Part shown: positions 8,055-16,300 of the stretch, one piece after another
How positions within the stretch are numbered: the stretch's first letter is position 1
How the letters are laid out: each line of letters begins with the position of its first letter
From: Legionellales bacterium UBA4759
Lineage (GTDB): Bacteria; Pseudomonadota; Gammaproteobacteria; Legionellales; Legionellaceae
Reading direction: 5' to 3'
NCBI GenBank assembly: GCA_002403515.1
Contig: DHHZ01000073.1
Coordinates: 1,920 to 19,122 of the forward strand
DNA length: 17,203 bases
Position numbers and translations under genes: made by a program
Notes under the pieces: model-generated
What the model was told of the DNA's origin: nothing
Databases searched by the model: none
Seen by the model: the letters and a program-made list of their open reading frames with translations, nothing else

Positions 8055-8549
8055 ATGATTTTACTAAAAACATCGAAAGGTGATATTCGCATTCAATTGG
8101 ATGAAAAAAATACGCCAGTGACTGCAAAGAATTTTTTAAACTATGTGAATAGTCAATTCTTTGACAATACTATTTTTCATCGTGTTATCAATGGTTTTAT
8201 GATTCAAGGTGGTGGTTTTACTCCTGAAATGCAACAAAAGGGAACCGAGAAGCCTATTCAAAATGAAGCCAAATCTGCAAAGCCTAACAAGCGTGGGACT
8301 ATTGCGATGGCTAGAACCAATGATCCACACTCAGCAACCGCTCAGTTTTTTATTAACCTGGTTGACAATGATTTCTTAAATTTTTCTGGTGAAAATTTAC
8401 AAGGTTGGGGTTATTGTGTATTTGGTGAGGTTGTTGAAGGCATGGATGTTGTAGATGCCATTGCCAAAGTGAAAACCGGCGCTAAAAACGGACACAGAGA
8501 TGTGCCCGTTGAAAATGTTGTTGTTTATTCTGCCGAAGTCGTGGAGTAA
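8055..8549 (+). CDS. ppiB: Cytosolic peptidyl-prolyl cis-trans isomerase B (cyclophilin)
   Basis: A single cyclophilin domain fills all 164 residues, the usual size of bacterial PpiB. It catalyses cis-trans isomerisation of X-Pro bonds and assists protein folding in the cytosol. Diagnostic motifs are present: FHRVINGFMIQGG at residues 41-53, with Arg43, Phe48 and Gln51 matching the human CypA catalytic Arg55, Phe60 and Gln63; MARTNDPHSATAQFFINL around 93-110; and VFGEVVEGMDVVDAI near 130. There is no signal peptide, so this is the cytoplasmic form and not periplasmic PpiA. The ATG at 8055 has GAG 8 bases upstream. A possible -10 box (TATAGT, 8020-8025) has only a poor -35 partner. The gene stands alone and ends in TAA just before a bidirectional terminator shared with the convergent PEPC-like gene. 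Confidence 0.96.
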   Translation: MILLKTSKGDIRIQLDEKNTPVTAKNFLNYVNSQFFDNTIFHRVINGFMIQGGGFTPEMQQKGTEKPIQNEAKSAKPNKRGTIAMARTNDPHSATAQFFINLVDNDFLNFSGENLQGWGYCVFGEVVEGMDVVDAIAKVKTGAKNGHRDVPVENVVVYSAEVVE

Positions 8550-8562
8550 CACCTGATATACT

Positions 8563-8594
8563 AAAAAAGCCAGTCAAACAACTGGCTTTTTTTT
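8563..8594. terminator. Bidirectional intrinsic terminator between ppiB and the PEPC-like gene
   Basis: A perfect 12-bp stem (arms 8563-8574 and 8581-8592; GC-rich core GCCAGT/ACTGGC flanked by A6/T6) encloses a 6-base loop. It is followed by T on the plus strand and, read from the other side, by A6 that becomes U6. It starts 14 bases after the ppiB stop and abuts the stop of the minus-strand gene, so it can serve both convergent transcripts. Confidence 0.92.
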
Positions 8595-11322
8595 ATTTCA
8601 ATCGGCGAACGATTTCATGGTTTTCAAGGCTTTGATGTGGATTGATTAAATGCTCAAAGCGATTACGAAGTTGTGCAATACATTTCGGCCCTGCAGTGAT
8701 TTTTTTATCACCCCTTAGCGCCAAGACAAAGTTTTCTTCCAACATGCGTTTTTCTTGTTCTGATGCCAATTCATAATGCGCATGGTAATCATCAATGCAT
8801 TTTGCCAAGCGCTCATAGCGGGGCTTCAAATCAAATTTGATTTCTTTGGCCAAGGCTTGATACTGAGGATTATCTTGAGCCAAATACTCAATCAGTTGTA
8901 ATGCCAATGCATCGGCGTGAGGAGCTTGCGCTTGGTTCCAAAAAGCATGAAATTTATCATTATCCAATACAAAAAGACTTAAAGATTGAATAATTTTGGG
9001 TAAACGTATGACTGCATAGGCCAAAGCATGGTGGGCCTCTGGTTTGTCTTCCGTTTTAAAGGCCTTTGACCATTCTTGAATCTTATGCTGATTGGGTAAA
9101 TAGCCCACAGTTTGCAACCAAGCTCTATTTTCTTGGCTCACACTAATTGCAAATAAGATTTTTTGGACCAGTTCTTGAACGGTTGTGGAGTACCTATAAA
9201 GTGAGATAAATTGTTGCTTTTGACTTTCAGTCAAGTCAACCAAACCATCTGCGCTCATGAAAATACGCGTCATGAATAAAGTGGAAATGTCATAATTGGC
9301 CAAACCAATGGCTCTACTTTTGAGAATATCTTTGGGGGCTGATGATTTGGATTCACCACGAGAGCTGGTATTGGTCAAGATGCCTAAGGCGTGCGGAATA
9401 CTCAATTGACGAAATAAAGCTTTGGATGCTTCATTTTGTGTGAACTTTTGATAAGAACGAATGCATTGCTCTATCATGTCTTTGAGTGTCTGGTATTCTT
9501 GTGGTCTAGCCCCCTCTAAAAGACGCAATTCCAATGCACGAAATGAGTTTTCAGAGGCTTGCCCCGTGACGCGTTCGACATAACTTTCAAAAGCATCAAA
9601 TGAACCGAGTTTACAACCATCTGAACCTTGGAATGTTGCAAAAAGTTGGTAGGATGCTTGTGATATTCGTCGATGAAAATCCCCACCTAAACCATACAGT
9701 ACTCTGAGTTGAACATCTTGTAGCACGCTGTCTTTTTTTTGATGGGCGATAAGCGTATCTTGAGCTTTTTTCTCGGCTTCAATCAAATTAATGTGTGCAA
9801 ATAAACCACCTTCTTTACCAAGATCGCTGGGGCCTGCAACATAGACAATTTCGCCTTTATCTACAATCACTTGTTTTAAATAAGGATTCGATAACATTTC
9901 ATCCAAAATATTGGGTAGATTCTCTAAATCTTCTGGTGTTTCGCACAAGGGAATTAAATTCACCGGTGGTTTACGGATATCGTCTACATAAAGTTTTCCT
10001 TTGAAATATGCAGAAATACCGAAAAGAATAATGACTTCATTTAAACTGAGATAATTTTCAGTATCCGATAAAATATAAGAGAATTGGTCTTGGTATTCTA
10101 ATACAAAGCTAAGAATTTCTAATTCTCGAATGGTATCTAGGCTCAATTGGCTTTGTTTTTCTTTCAGTGTTCTTATAAATTTAGAGTTTGTTCTTAGCAG
10201 GTGATGAAATTTAGCTTTTTGTGCAGGACTTAAATCAGCATAACGTTTATCGTTTAATAATTCTTCAAATTCAACATGGGTTTTTGCCAAAAGAATACCC
10301 ATGTCGTTGAATGCTTCTTTATTGCTTTTACTCGATTGGCGAACAAATTGTTTCAAGTCACCCCGAAAGCCCACCAAATCAATCAAATCTTTTAATTGAT
10401 TCAACTGTTTTTTATCTTCTGGTGCAATGTTTGGTGTATGAATAACTTTGGTAAGTTGTTCAATCAGTTTGTTTTTGGCTGTCTCTGAGCCTTCTAAATT
10501 AAATAAGATATTATCAGTGATGGCTTGCTTACAGCGTTGTAAATAATGGTACGAACTCTCTAGGCTAGGGTAGCTTGTCATTAAGGGGGCTAAGTGTTGC
10601 ATGTATCGCTCAACAATAGCCAATTGTAAGCTGGATTCCATATGCTCCATGGTTTTACGGGTTCTTTTTTTATTGCCGTCGACGTCAGCCACAGCCCAGC
10701 TTGAAACATTGGAATAAGAAAACTTATTAATTCGAGTGAGAAACTCTTGCACGGCTTCTTTTTTTTGTTGATGGTTTTTAGCAAATTCTTCTATATTTTT
10801 TTTATTAAAAGAGGACCATGATTCCATCATGTCGAGATAGAGCGTATCTTGTCTGTCAATTTCTTCTTCAGGAGTGAGATTTTTTGCAGGTAATAATGAG
10901 TTATGAATGACCCACTCTATATCAGTTTGAATTTGTTCTTTTTGGCTTTTACCGCCTGATAAAATATTTTTAATCATTCGATTGATGGTCATGCGGGCTT
11001 TTTCAGATAAAACCTCTGTGGGGTGAGAGGTTAAAACAGGGCGTGCATAGTATTTTTGTCTTAAGTATTTTGCAATTTCAAGTTTATCAGATAAGGGAAG
11101 ATGCTGGGGGATATGAGCATCTTTCATCGCCATGCGATTCACAGAATTTTGATTATCGAGGGCCTCTTCTACAGAATTTAACAGAATATTTTTTTTAAGT
11201 TCAAGATTCATACTGGGCGGAAGAGATTTAAATACTTGGCTGATTTGCTGTTGATGAAAAGCAATAGGGGTGTGGTGTAATAATCGAGTTTGAAACAGTC
11301 TTGTAGTCTTTCGAGTAAACAT
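8593..11322 (-). CDS. Divergent phosphoenolpyruvate carboxylase family protein, 909 aa
   Basis: The fold family is phosphoenolpyruvate carboxylase (PEP + bicarbonate to oxaloacetate, an anaplerotic cytosolic enzyme). Motifs in order: LTSHPTE with His100 (E. coli His138); SSWAVADVDGN near 215; LCETPEDL with the conserved Glu; GPSDLGKEGG with Asp500 and Lys503 (E. coli Asp543/Lys546); and SRGESK...SRAIG, matching the late arginine motifs. However, FHGRGGxxGR reads LYGLGGDFHR: Tyr543 and Leu545 replace His579 and Arg581, while Arg551 keeps Arg587. The canonical C-terminal RNTG reads RNRF, followed by about 20 extra residues. Residues 1-38 are a basic, acid-free extension. Start: ATG at 11322 has AAGGA 7 bases upstream; the longer TTG start at 11355 has no such support. 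It could be an altered-activity paralogue or pseudoenzyme, so I give no ppc symbol. Confidence 0.88.
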   Translation of the reverse strand: MFTRKTTRLFQTRLLHHTPIAFHQQQISQVFKSLPPSMNLELKKNILLNSVEEALDNQNSVNRMAMKDAHIPQHLPLSDKLEIAKYLRQKYYARPVLTSHPTEVLSEKARMTINRMIKNILSGGKSQKEQIQTDIEWVIHNSLLPAKNLTPEEEIDRQDTLYLDMMESWSSFNKKNIEEFAKNHQQKKEAVQEFLTRINKFSYSNVSSWAVADVDGNKKRTRKTMEHMESSLQLAIVERYMQHLAPLMTSYPSLESSYHYLQRCKQAITDNILFNLEGSETAKNKLIEQLTKVIHTPNIAPEDKKQLNQLKDLIDLVGFRGDLKQFVRQSSKSNKEAFNDMGILLAKTHVEFEELLNDKRYADLSPAQKAKFHHLLRTNSKFIRTLKEKQSQLSLDTIRELEILSFVLEYQDQFSYILSDTENYLSLNEVIILFGISAYFKGKLYVDDIRKPPVNLIPLCETPEDLENLPNILDEMLSNPYLKQVIVDKGEIVYVAGPSDLGKEGGLFAHINLIEAEKKAQDTLIAHQKKDSVLQDVQLRVLYGLGGDFHRRISQASYQLFATFQGSDGCKLGSFDAFESYVERVTGQASENSFRALELRLLEGARPQEYQTLKDMIEQCIRSYQKFTQNEASKALFRQLSIPHALGILTNTSSRGESKSSAPKDILKSRAIGLANYDISTLFMTRIFMSADGLVDLTESQKQQFISLYRYSTTVQELVQKILFAISVSQENRAWLQTVGYLPNQHKIQEWSKAFKTEDKPEAHHALAYAVIRLPKIIQSLSLFVLDNDKFHAFWNQAQAPHADALALQLIEYLAQDNPQYQALAKEIKFDLKPRYERLAKCIDDYHAHYELASEQEKRMLEENFVLALRGDKKITAGPKCIAQLRNRFEHLINPHQSLENHEIVRRLK

Positions 11323-11329
11323 AACAAAG

Positions 11330-11334
11330 TCCTT
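11330..11334 (-). promoter_or_regulatory. Ribosome binding site fixing the PEPC-like start
   Basis: AAGGA on the minus strand, 7 bases before the ATG at 11322. It selects this ATG over the in-frame TTG eleven codons upstream and so establishes that the basic N-terminal extension is translated. Confidence 0.75.
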
Positions 11335-11355
11335 CTTGTAACAATTTTGACACAA

Positions 11356-11384
11356 TTGATAGATTTTTGTTTTTATTTTATAAT
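11356..11384 (+). promoter_or_regulatory. Near-consensus sigma70 promoter for the membrane-protein pair
   Basis: TTGATA (11356-11361), 17 bases, then a perfect TATAAT (11379-11384). Transcription would start near 11391. It lies in the 101-base divergent gap between the PEPC-like gene and the first membrane gene. It rules out the TTG codon at 11367, which sits inside the spacer, as the start of that gene. The minus strand at the same place also offers a TATAAA box with a poor -35, so the two divergent promoters may overlap. Confidence 0.75.
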
Positions 11385-11423
11385 CCCATCACGATTATTT
11401 CATTAAAAGCAAAATTATTAAAG

Positions 11424-12464
11424 ATGTTGTATTCTGCATTAAGTATAGGTTATTTTGGTGTGGTCACAAATTATACCTATTCAGCCATCAATGGTTATCA
11501 AAACACCAAAGCACCCAATGCTTTAAAACAATTGAGAAATACCATTGAATTGGCCGGTTGTGCTTTTTGGTATTCGGTGGGATGGTACACGATTTATAGC
11601 ATGGGTCATGAATCTTTATATCATCTGATTAACCTTGACTCTGAATCTTTGCATGTTATTCAAGCGCTTCCAAAATTATTTGCAGGTAGTTATCTGCTCT
11701 TAAAAACTTCGATTTTAGCCTATCGCATTTATCAATGGTTTTTGCTTCAAGAAATCAATAATTATCAAAATTATTTGATTATCATCGATATTTTACAATA
11801 TTGTATTGAGCTGTCTTTAGCATTTTCTGCATTGGGATACCTCTCAGTAACACTTTTTACATCATTAACCTTTGGAAATGTATGTTTTTCTGCATGGTGT
11901 AATGTGGTGAATTCAATTCTTAATGTCTGTCAAAGAAATGATATGAATAAAGAGTTGGATTGGGATTTAATTTTAGCCCAGCTCTATTTTGATTTATCGT
12001 CAGCTCTACTTTTAAGCTTATTGTTATTGGGTCTTCTGGATATTGGGGATATGCTGCTGGATGCCATTATGTGTTTAAAAGCCTCTGCTTATATTGCTTT
12101 GAAAACCATTTATGATATTTATCAACACCAAGGCATTAATGGGCAACTCATTTTTCAAAGCGTGTTATTTATCATGCAATTTGGACTGGGCATGGGGTTG
12201 TTGTTCAATCTTATTGTTATCCCTGAATCTGCTTTGGTGTCTCTACTTATTTTTAAAATTTTAAAAGGCAGTGCCATTTTGGTAGCAGCACCTTCATTGG
12301 CAAAAAATGCTATGGAAGAGCAAGAGGTTAAAAATCTACAGTCAAGCATGGTCAATCAAAAAGATACGAAAGATATGTCTATCAAAGACTATTTATTTTT
12401 CAAACATCAAAGCCTAAAGACCGCACAAGCAGCCGTTTGGAAAAACAATGCTATAATAAATTAA
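11424..12464 (+). CDS. Polytopic membrane protein of unknown function, 346 aa
   Basis: I do not recognise the family. Start chosen at ATG 11424, downstream of the promoter start point near 11391; the frame extends back to a TTG at 11367 that cannot be transcribed from that promoter. The ribosome site is weak (AAAG next to the ATG). Hydrophobic blocks suggest about six to eight membrane helices: LAGCAFWYSVGWYTIYSM, LFAGSYLLLKTSILAY, LIIIDILQYCIELSLAFSAL and the stretch after it, LLLSLLLLGLLDIG, VLFIMQFGLGMGLLFNLIVI, and a final one ending LVAAP. The last ~50 residues are polar (EEQEVKNLQSS, then SIKDYLFF) and probably cytoplasmic. No transporter, enzyme or signalling motif is visible. Only 27 bases separate its stop from the next membrane gene, so the two are likely cotranscribed and may work together. 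Confidence 0.82.
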   Translation: MLYSALSIGYFGVVTNYTYSAINGYQNTKAPNALKQLRNTIELAGCAFWYSVGWYTIYSMGHESLYHLINLDSESLHVIQALPKLFAGSYLLLKTSILAYRIYQWFLLQEINNYQNYLIIIDILQYCIELSLAFSALGYLSVTLFTSLTFGNVCFSAWCNVVNSILNVCQRNDMNKELDWDLILAQLYFDLSSALLLSLLLLGLLDIGDMLLDAIMCLKASAYIALKTIYDIYQHQGINGQLIFQSVLFIMQFGLGMGLLFNLIVIPESALVSLLIFKILKGSAILVAAPSLAKNAMEEQEVKNLQSSMVNQKDTKDMSIKDYLFFKHQSLKTAQAAVWKNNAIIN

Positions 12465-12491
12465 ATCCACAAGAGTTTTTCAAATCATCAA

Positions 12492-13256
12492 ATGATATGG
12501 ATATTAAAAAGTGCATTGTTCATTTCATTAATTGCAACGATGTTACTGATGTGTTTTCATTACTGGAGCCCCTGGCTTGCCAGACGACTTCCATCAAATG
12601 GACGCGCATTTATTTCATTTGCTGCGGGTACCTCTGTGGCATATGTTTTTTTAGAAATGCTTCCCAACTTGGTAGAGTACAATAAACCAATCGGTCAATT
12701 TTTAATTCAAAACTTTCATTTAACCCAACTGACAGAGCTTGCAATTTATGTCTGTACGCTTTTAGGCTTTAGTGTGTTTTATGGCCTAGATTTATTGGCC
12801 GAATCCAATAAAAAAAATGATAATCGTTTGTATATCCTTCATATTTTTATGTTTAGTGTGTATAACTTTTTGATTACTTATACCATGTCTTTGCGAGTGG
12901 AAGTGAGTTATCTAGCCACTTGTTTATTCACATTGACCATGGCATTACATTTTGTCTTAAGCGATCAAAAGTTTTGTAGAAGATATCCTATTCGTTTTGA
13001 TAATGTCGGACGTTTTGTATTGATCTTTGCATTATTTTTGGGGTGGCTATGTTCAGTTATTTTTGACCCAGTCAATGTTTTGGTCTTGGCATTACTGACT
13101 TCGTTTTTAGCGGGGTCTGTTTTATTTAATGTGTTTCGGGAGGAGCTTCCCAAAAGTAATTTTTCTAGTTATTCCTGGTTTTTAATTGGGGTTGCAGTTA
13201 TTGCTGTGAGTTTGTTGTTTTACAATCTTTTGGTTACACAAGCTAAAGCCTTTTGA
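12492..13256 (+). CDS. Eight-helix membrane protein resembling the ZIP metal transporter family, 254 aa
   Basis: Eight likely membrane helices lie at about residues 5-23, 40-58, 80-101, 113-132, 139-156, 174-191, 195-215 and 228-248, with short loops; length and helix count fit ZIP transporters. Helix 2 (FAAGTSVAYVFLEMLP) looks like the ZIP signature of a small-residue helix ending near Leu-Pro, and helix 7 repeats it (FLAGSVLFNVFREELP). ZIP proteins import Zn2+ or other divalent metals through histidine-rich motifs in helices 4 and 5. Here helix 4 has only His117 and Asn125, and helix 5 only His153, so the usual HNxxDG and HExPH-like ligands are absent. Metal transport is therefore doubtful and the assignment is structural. 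No Shine-Dalgarno precedes the ATG, which is consistent with translation coupled to the upstream membrane gene. Confidence 0.82.
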   Translation: MIWILKSALFISLIATMLLMCFHYWSPWLARRLPSNGRAFISFAAGTSVAYVFLEMLPNLVEYNKPIGQFLIQNFHLTQLTELAIYVCTLLGFSVFYGLDLLAESNKKNDNRLYILHIFMFSVYNFLITYTMSLRVEVSYLATCLFTLTMALHFVLSDQKFCRRYPIRFDNVGRFVLIFALFLGWLCSVIFDPVNVLVLALLTSFLAGSVLFNVFREELPKSNFSSYSWFLIGVAVIAVSLLFYNLLVTQAKAF

Positions 13257-13272
13257 TTTTTGGTTTTTAACA

Positions 13273-13301
13273 TTGTTAATTCTTTTTTGATTCGCTAGAA
13301 T
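13273..13301 (+). promoter_or_regulatory. Sigma70-type promoter of putA
   Basis: TTGTTA (13273-13278), 17-base spacer, TAGAAT (13296-13301). The predicted start near 13308 leaves a leader of about 35 bases. No operator palindrome is obvious beside it. Confidence 0.65.
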
Positions 13302-13332
13302 GCTGATAAAAATTCCACCCAAAAAGGATGTA

Positions 13333-13338
13333 GGAGAG
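13333..13338 (+). promoter_or_regulatory. Strong ribosome binding site of putA
   Basis: GGAGAG ends 4 bases before the ATG at 13343 (core GGAG with 6-base spacing). It is the best ribosome site in the window and fixes the PutA start. Confidence 0.8.
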
Positions 13339-13342
13339 CAAT

Positions 13343-16300
13343 ATGTTGCAACGTTTCACTTTAAATTCCCCGGATATGCAAAGAGATACCATCAATCATG
13401 CCTATCGAGCCAATGAGTTTGAAATCATTTCCAGATTAATTGAGCAGGCACAATGCGATGATGAAAAAAATCGTGCAATCCGTCATCGGGCCAAGCTTTT
13501 GGTTGAGCAGGTGCGTTTACAAAGAAAAAATGCCGTTGGTGTGGATTCATTTTTAAATACATACTCCCTGTCTACGCAAGAGGGCATTGCTTTAATGTGT
13601 TTGGCTGAAGCAATGTTACGTGTGCCAGATCAGTTAACCGTTGATAAATTAATTCGAGATAAATTAACCAGCGCCGATTGGCGTTCTAAAGCAGGCCAAA
13701 GCGAATCTTTTTTTATTAATGCCACCAGTTGGGCTTTGGTCTTAACCGGAAAAGTGCTCAAAAGAGACGAAGAGCAAAGCGATTGGGCCAAAGTGTTACA
13801 AAGCTTGATGAATCGAACCAGTGAACCATTTGTTCGAACGGCCGTTGCTCAAGCCATGAAAATTCTTAGTAAACAATTTGTGATGGGTAAAACAATTGCT
13901 GAGGCCATTAAGCGTTCTAAAAAAGCCGAGGAAGAGGGTTATCGATTCTCTTATGATATGCTGGGCGAGGCCGCATTGACAGAAGAGGATGCGATGCGTT
14001 ATTACCAATCCTATGTCGATGCCATCACCACTTTAGGAAAATCTTGTGATAAAGCATTAAGCCCTGAAAAAAAATCGAATATTTCAGTGAAGTTATCAGC
14101 ACTACATCCTCGTTATCAAGAAGCTTTTGCACCACGAGTTCGAAAAGAATTGGGAGAGCGTTTATTAAAACTTTCTCAACTGGCAAAAGAATACAATGTC
14201 GGTTTAACAGTTGATGCAGAGGAATCCGAACGTTTGGATTTGTCTTTGGATATCATCAGTGATGTTTATTTGAATGAAAGTCTTGCAGGTTGGAATGGTT
14301 TTGGTTTGGCATTGCAGTCTTATCAAAAAAGAGCTTTTGATGTGATAGATTGGATTGCTGATTTGGCCAAAAAAGGTGGCCGTCGAATCATGGTCCGATT
14401 AATCAAAGGCGCTTATTGGGATAGTGAAATTAAAAAAACTCAAATGCAGGGCTTAACCGAATACCCGGTATTCACCCGAAAAGTTTTTACCGACGTTTCA
14501 TTTCAAGCTTGTGCAAAAAAATTATTAACCTATACCGATGTCATTTATCCGCAGTTTGCAACTCACAATGCCTACAGTGTGGCAATGATTTTAGAAATGG
14601 TTGGTTCTTACCGTGATTTTGAGTTTCAATGTTTACATGGCATGGGTAAAGAATTATATGAGCAAATCGTACCCACCAATAAATTAGGTATTCCTTGCCG
14701 CATTTATGCACCTGTTGGTAGTCATGAGGATTTATTGCCATATTTGGTACGTCGCTTGTTAGAAAATGGCGCCAATTCTTCATTTGTGAATCGTATCATC
14801 GATGAATCGCAACCCGTGGATACATTGATTGAAGACCCAATTGTGGTTGCAAAACGCTATTTATCATCCATTAATCACAATATTCCATTACCTTGGGCTA
14901 TCTTTTTACCAGAACGTCAAAACTCTCGAGGAATTGATTGGTCTGATAGAGCTGTATTGGCCAAGCTACAAAAAGAATTTGAGCAATACTCGCATAAGCT
15001 ATGGCAAGTCGGGCCGATGCTAGAAAACAATCGTTCTGATGCGCCTGAATATTTTGAGGTATTTTCTCCGCAAGATTCAAAAAAACAAGTCGGTAAAGTA
15101 GCATTTTCAAGCATCAAAGATGTTGAAAATGCCTTTGAAAGTGCCCAAAAAACATTTGGTGCATGGTCGATGTTAAATGTGGAAGAGCGGGCCTCTAAAA
15201 TTGAAAAATTTGCCGATCTTTTAGAAGAACATATGCATGAAATCTTGGCGCTGATTTGTTTTGAAGCAGGCAAGAACATGTATGATGGCGTGGCCGAGGT
15301 TCGCGAAGCAGTTGATTTTTGTCGATATTATGCCGCCCAAGCTCGAAAACTGATGCAAAGTCCTATGGTTTTGAAAGGCTATACCGGTGAAACCAATGAA
15401 TTGTCATTGCATGCCCGTGGCATTATGGTTTGTATTTCACCTTGGAACTTCCCTTTAGCCATTTTTGTTGGGCAAGTGGTTGCCGCATTGGTCACAGGGA
15501 ATTGTGTTGTTGCCAAACCTGCTGAACAAACCTCTTTGATTGCCGGTTTTGCAAGCCAATTGATGTGGCAAGCAGGCATACCTCAAGGTGCAATGCAACT
15601 TTTACCGGGTCGCGGTGAAACTGTGGGGGCGGCATTAATTCAAGATTCAAGAGTTGCGGGTGTTATTTTTACCGGTTCAACACAAACAGCCAACATCATT
15701 CACAAGGTATTAGCCCATAAAGAAGGCCCTATTGTACCTTTGATTGCTGAAACTGGTGGGATGAATGCCATGATTGTGGATTCATCTGCCTTGATGGAAC
15801 AAGTGGTCAATGATGCAATCGTCTCCGCTTACGGCAGTGCTGGTCAACGTTGTTCTGCATTAAGAGTACTTTTTATTCAAAAAGATGTTTATCCGCGCTT
15901 TAAAAAATTACTCCAAGGAGCTATGGCTGAGTTAAGGGTTGGAGATCCGAAGTTCTTAACCACAGATGTGGGGCCTGTGATTGATGATGAAGCACTGGGT
16001 GTTTTACAAGGACATATTGATGAGATGAAAAAACATCATGAAGTCATTGCCGAATGTCAACTAGACGATGATGTGCGTCATGGACATTTTGTTTTACCCA
16101 TTGCCTTTGAAATTCCAAACATGGGCGTATTGTCTAAAGAAGTTTTTGGACCCGTGTTACATGTGGTGACTTTTGAAGCCAAAGATTTGGAAAAAGTCGT
16201 TCAACAAATCAATCAATCGGGTTATGGTTTAACTTTGGGTGTACAAAGTCGAATTAATGAAACCGTTGATTTTGTTAAAAAGAACGCACATGTTGGAAAT

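Noticed and set aside
11323..11355. Upstream TTG start for the PEPC-like gene (eleven extra residues)
   Set aside because: The downstream ATG at 11322 has AAGGA at 7-base spacing; that site lies inside the longer version's coding sequence.
11367..11423. TTG start for the first membrane protein
   Set aside because: It sits in the spacer of the promoter at 11356-11384, before the expected transcription start.
12437..12685. Open frame of 82 codons overlapping two membrane genes
   Set aside because: It is out of frame with both, has no family features, and the overlapping 12492-13256 frame encodes eight clear membrane helices.
14541..15579. Minus- and plus-strand open frames inside putA
   Set aside because: They are shadows of the intact PutA frame, whose catalytic motifs are all in one frame.
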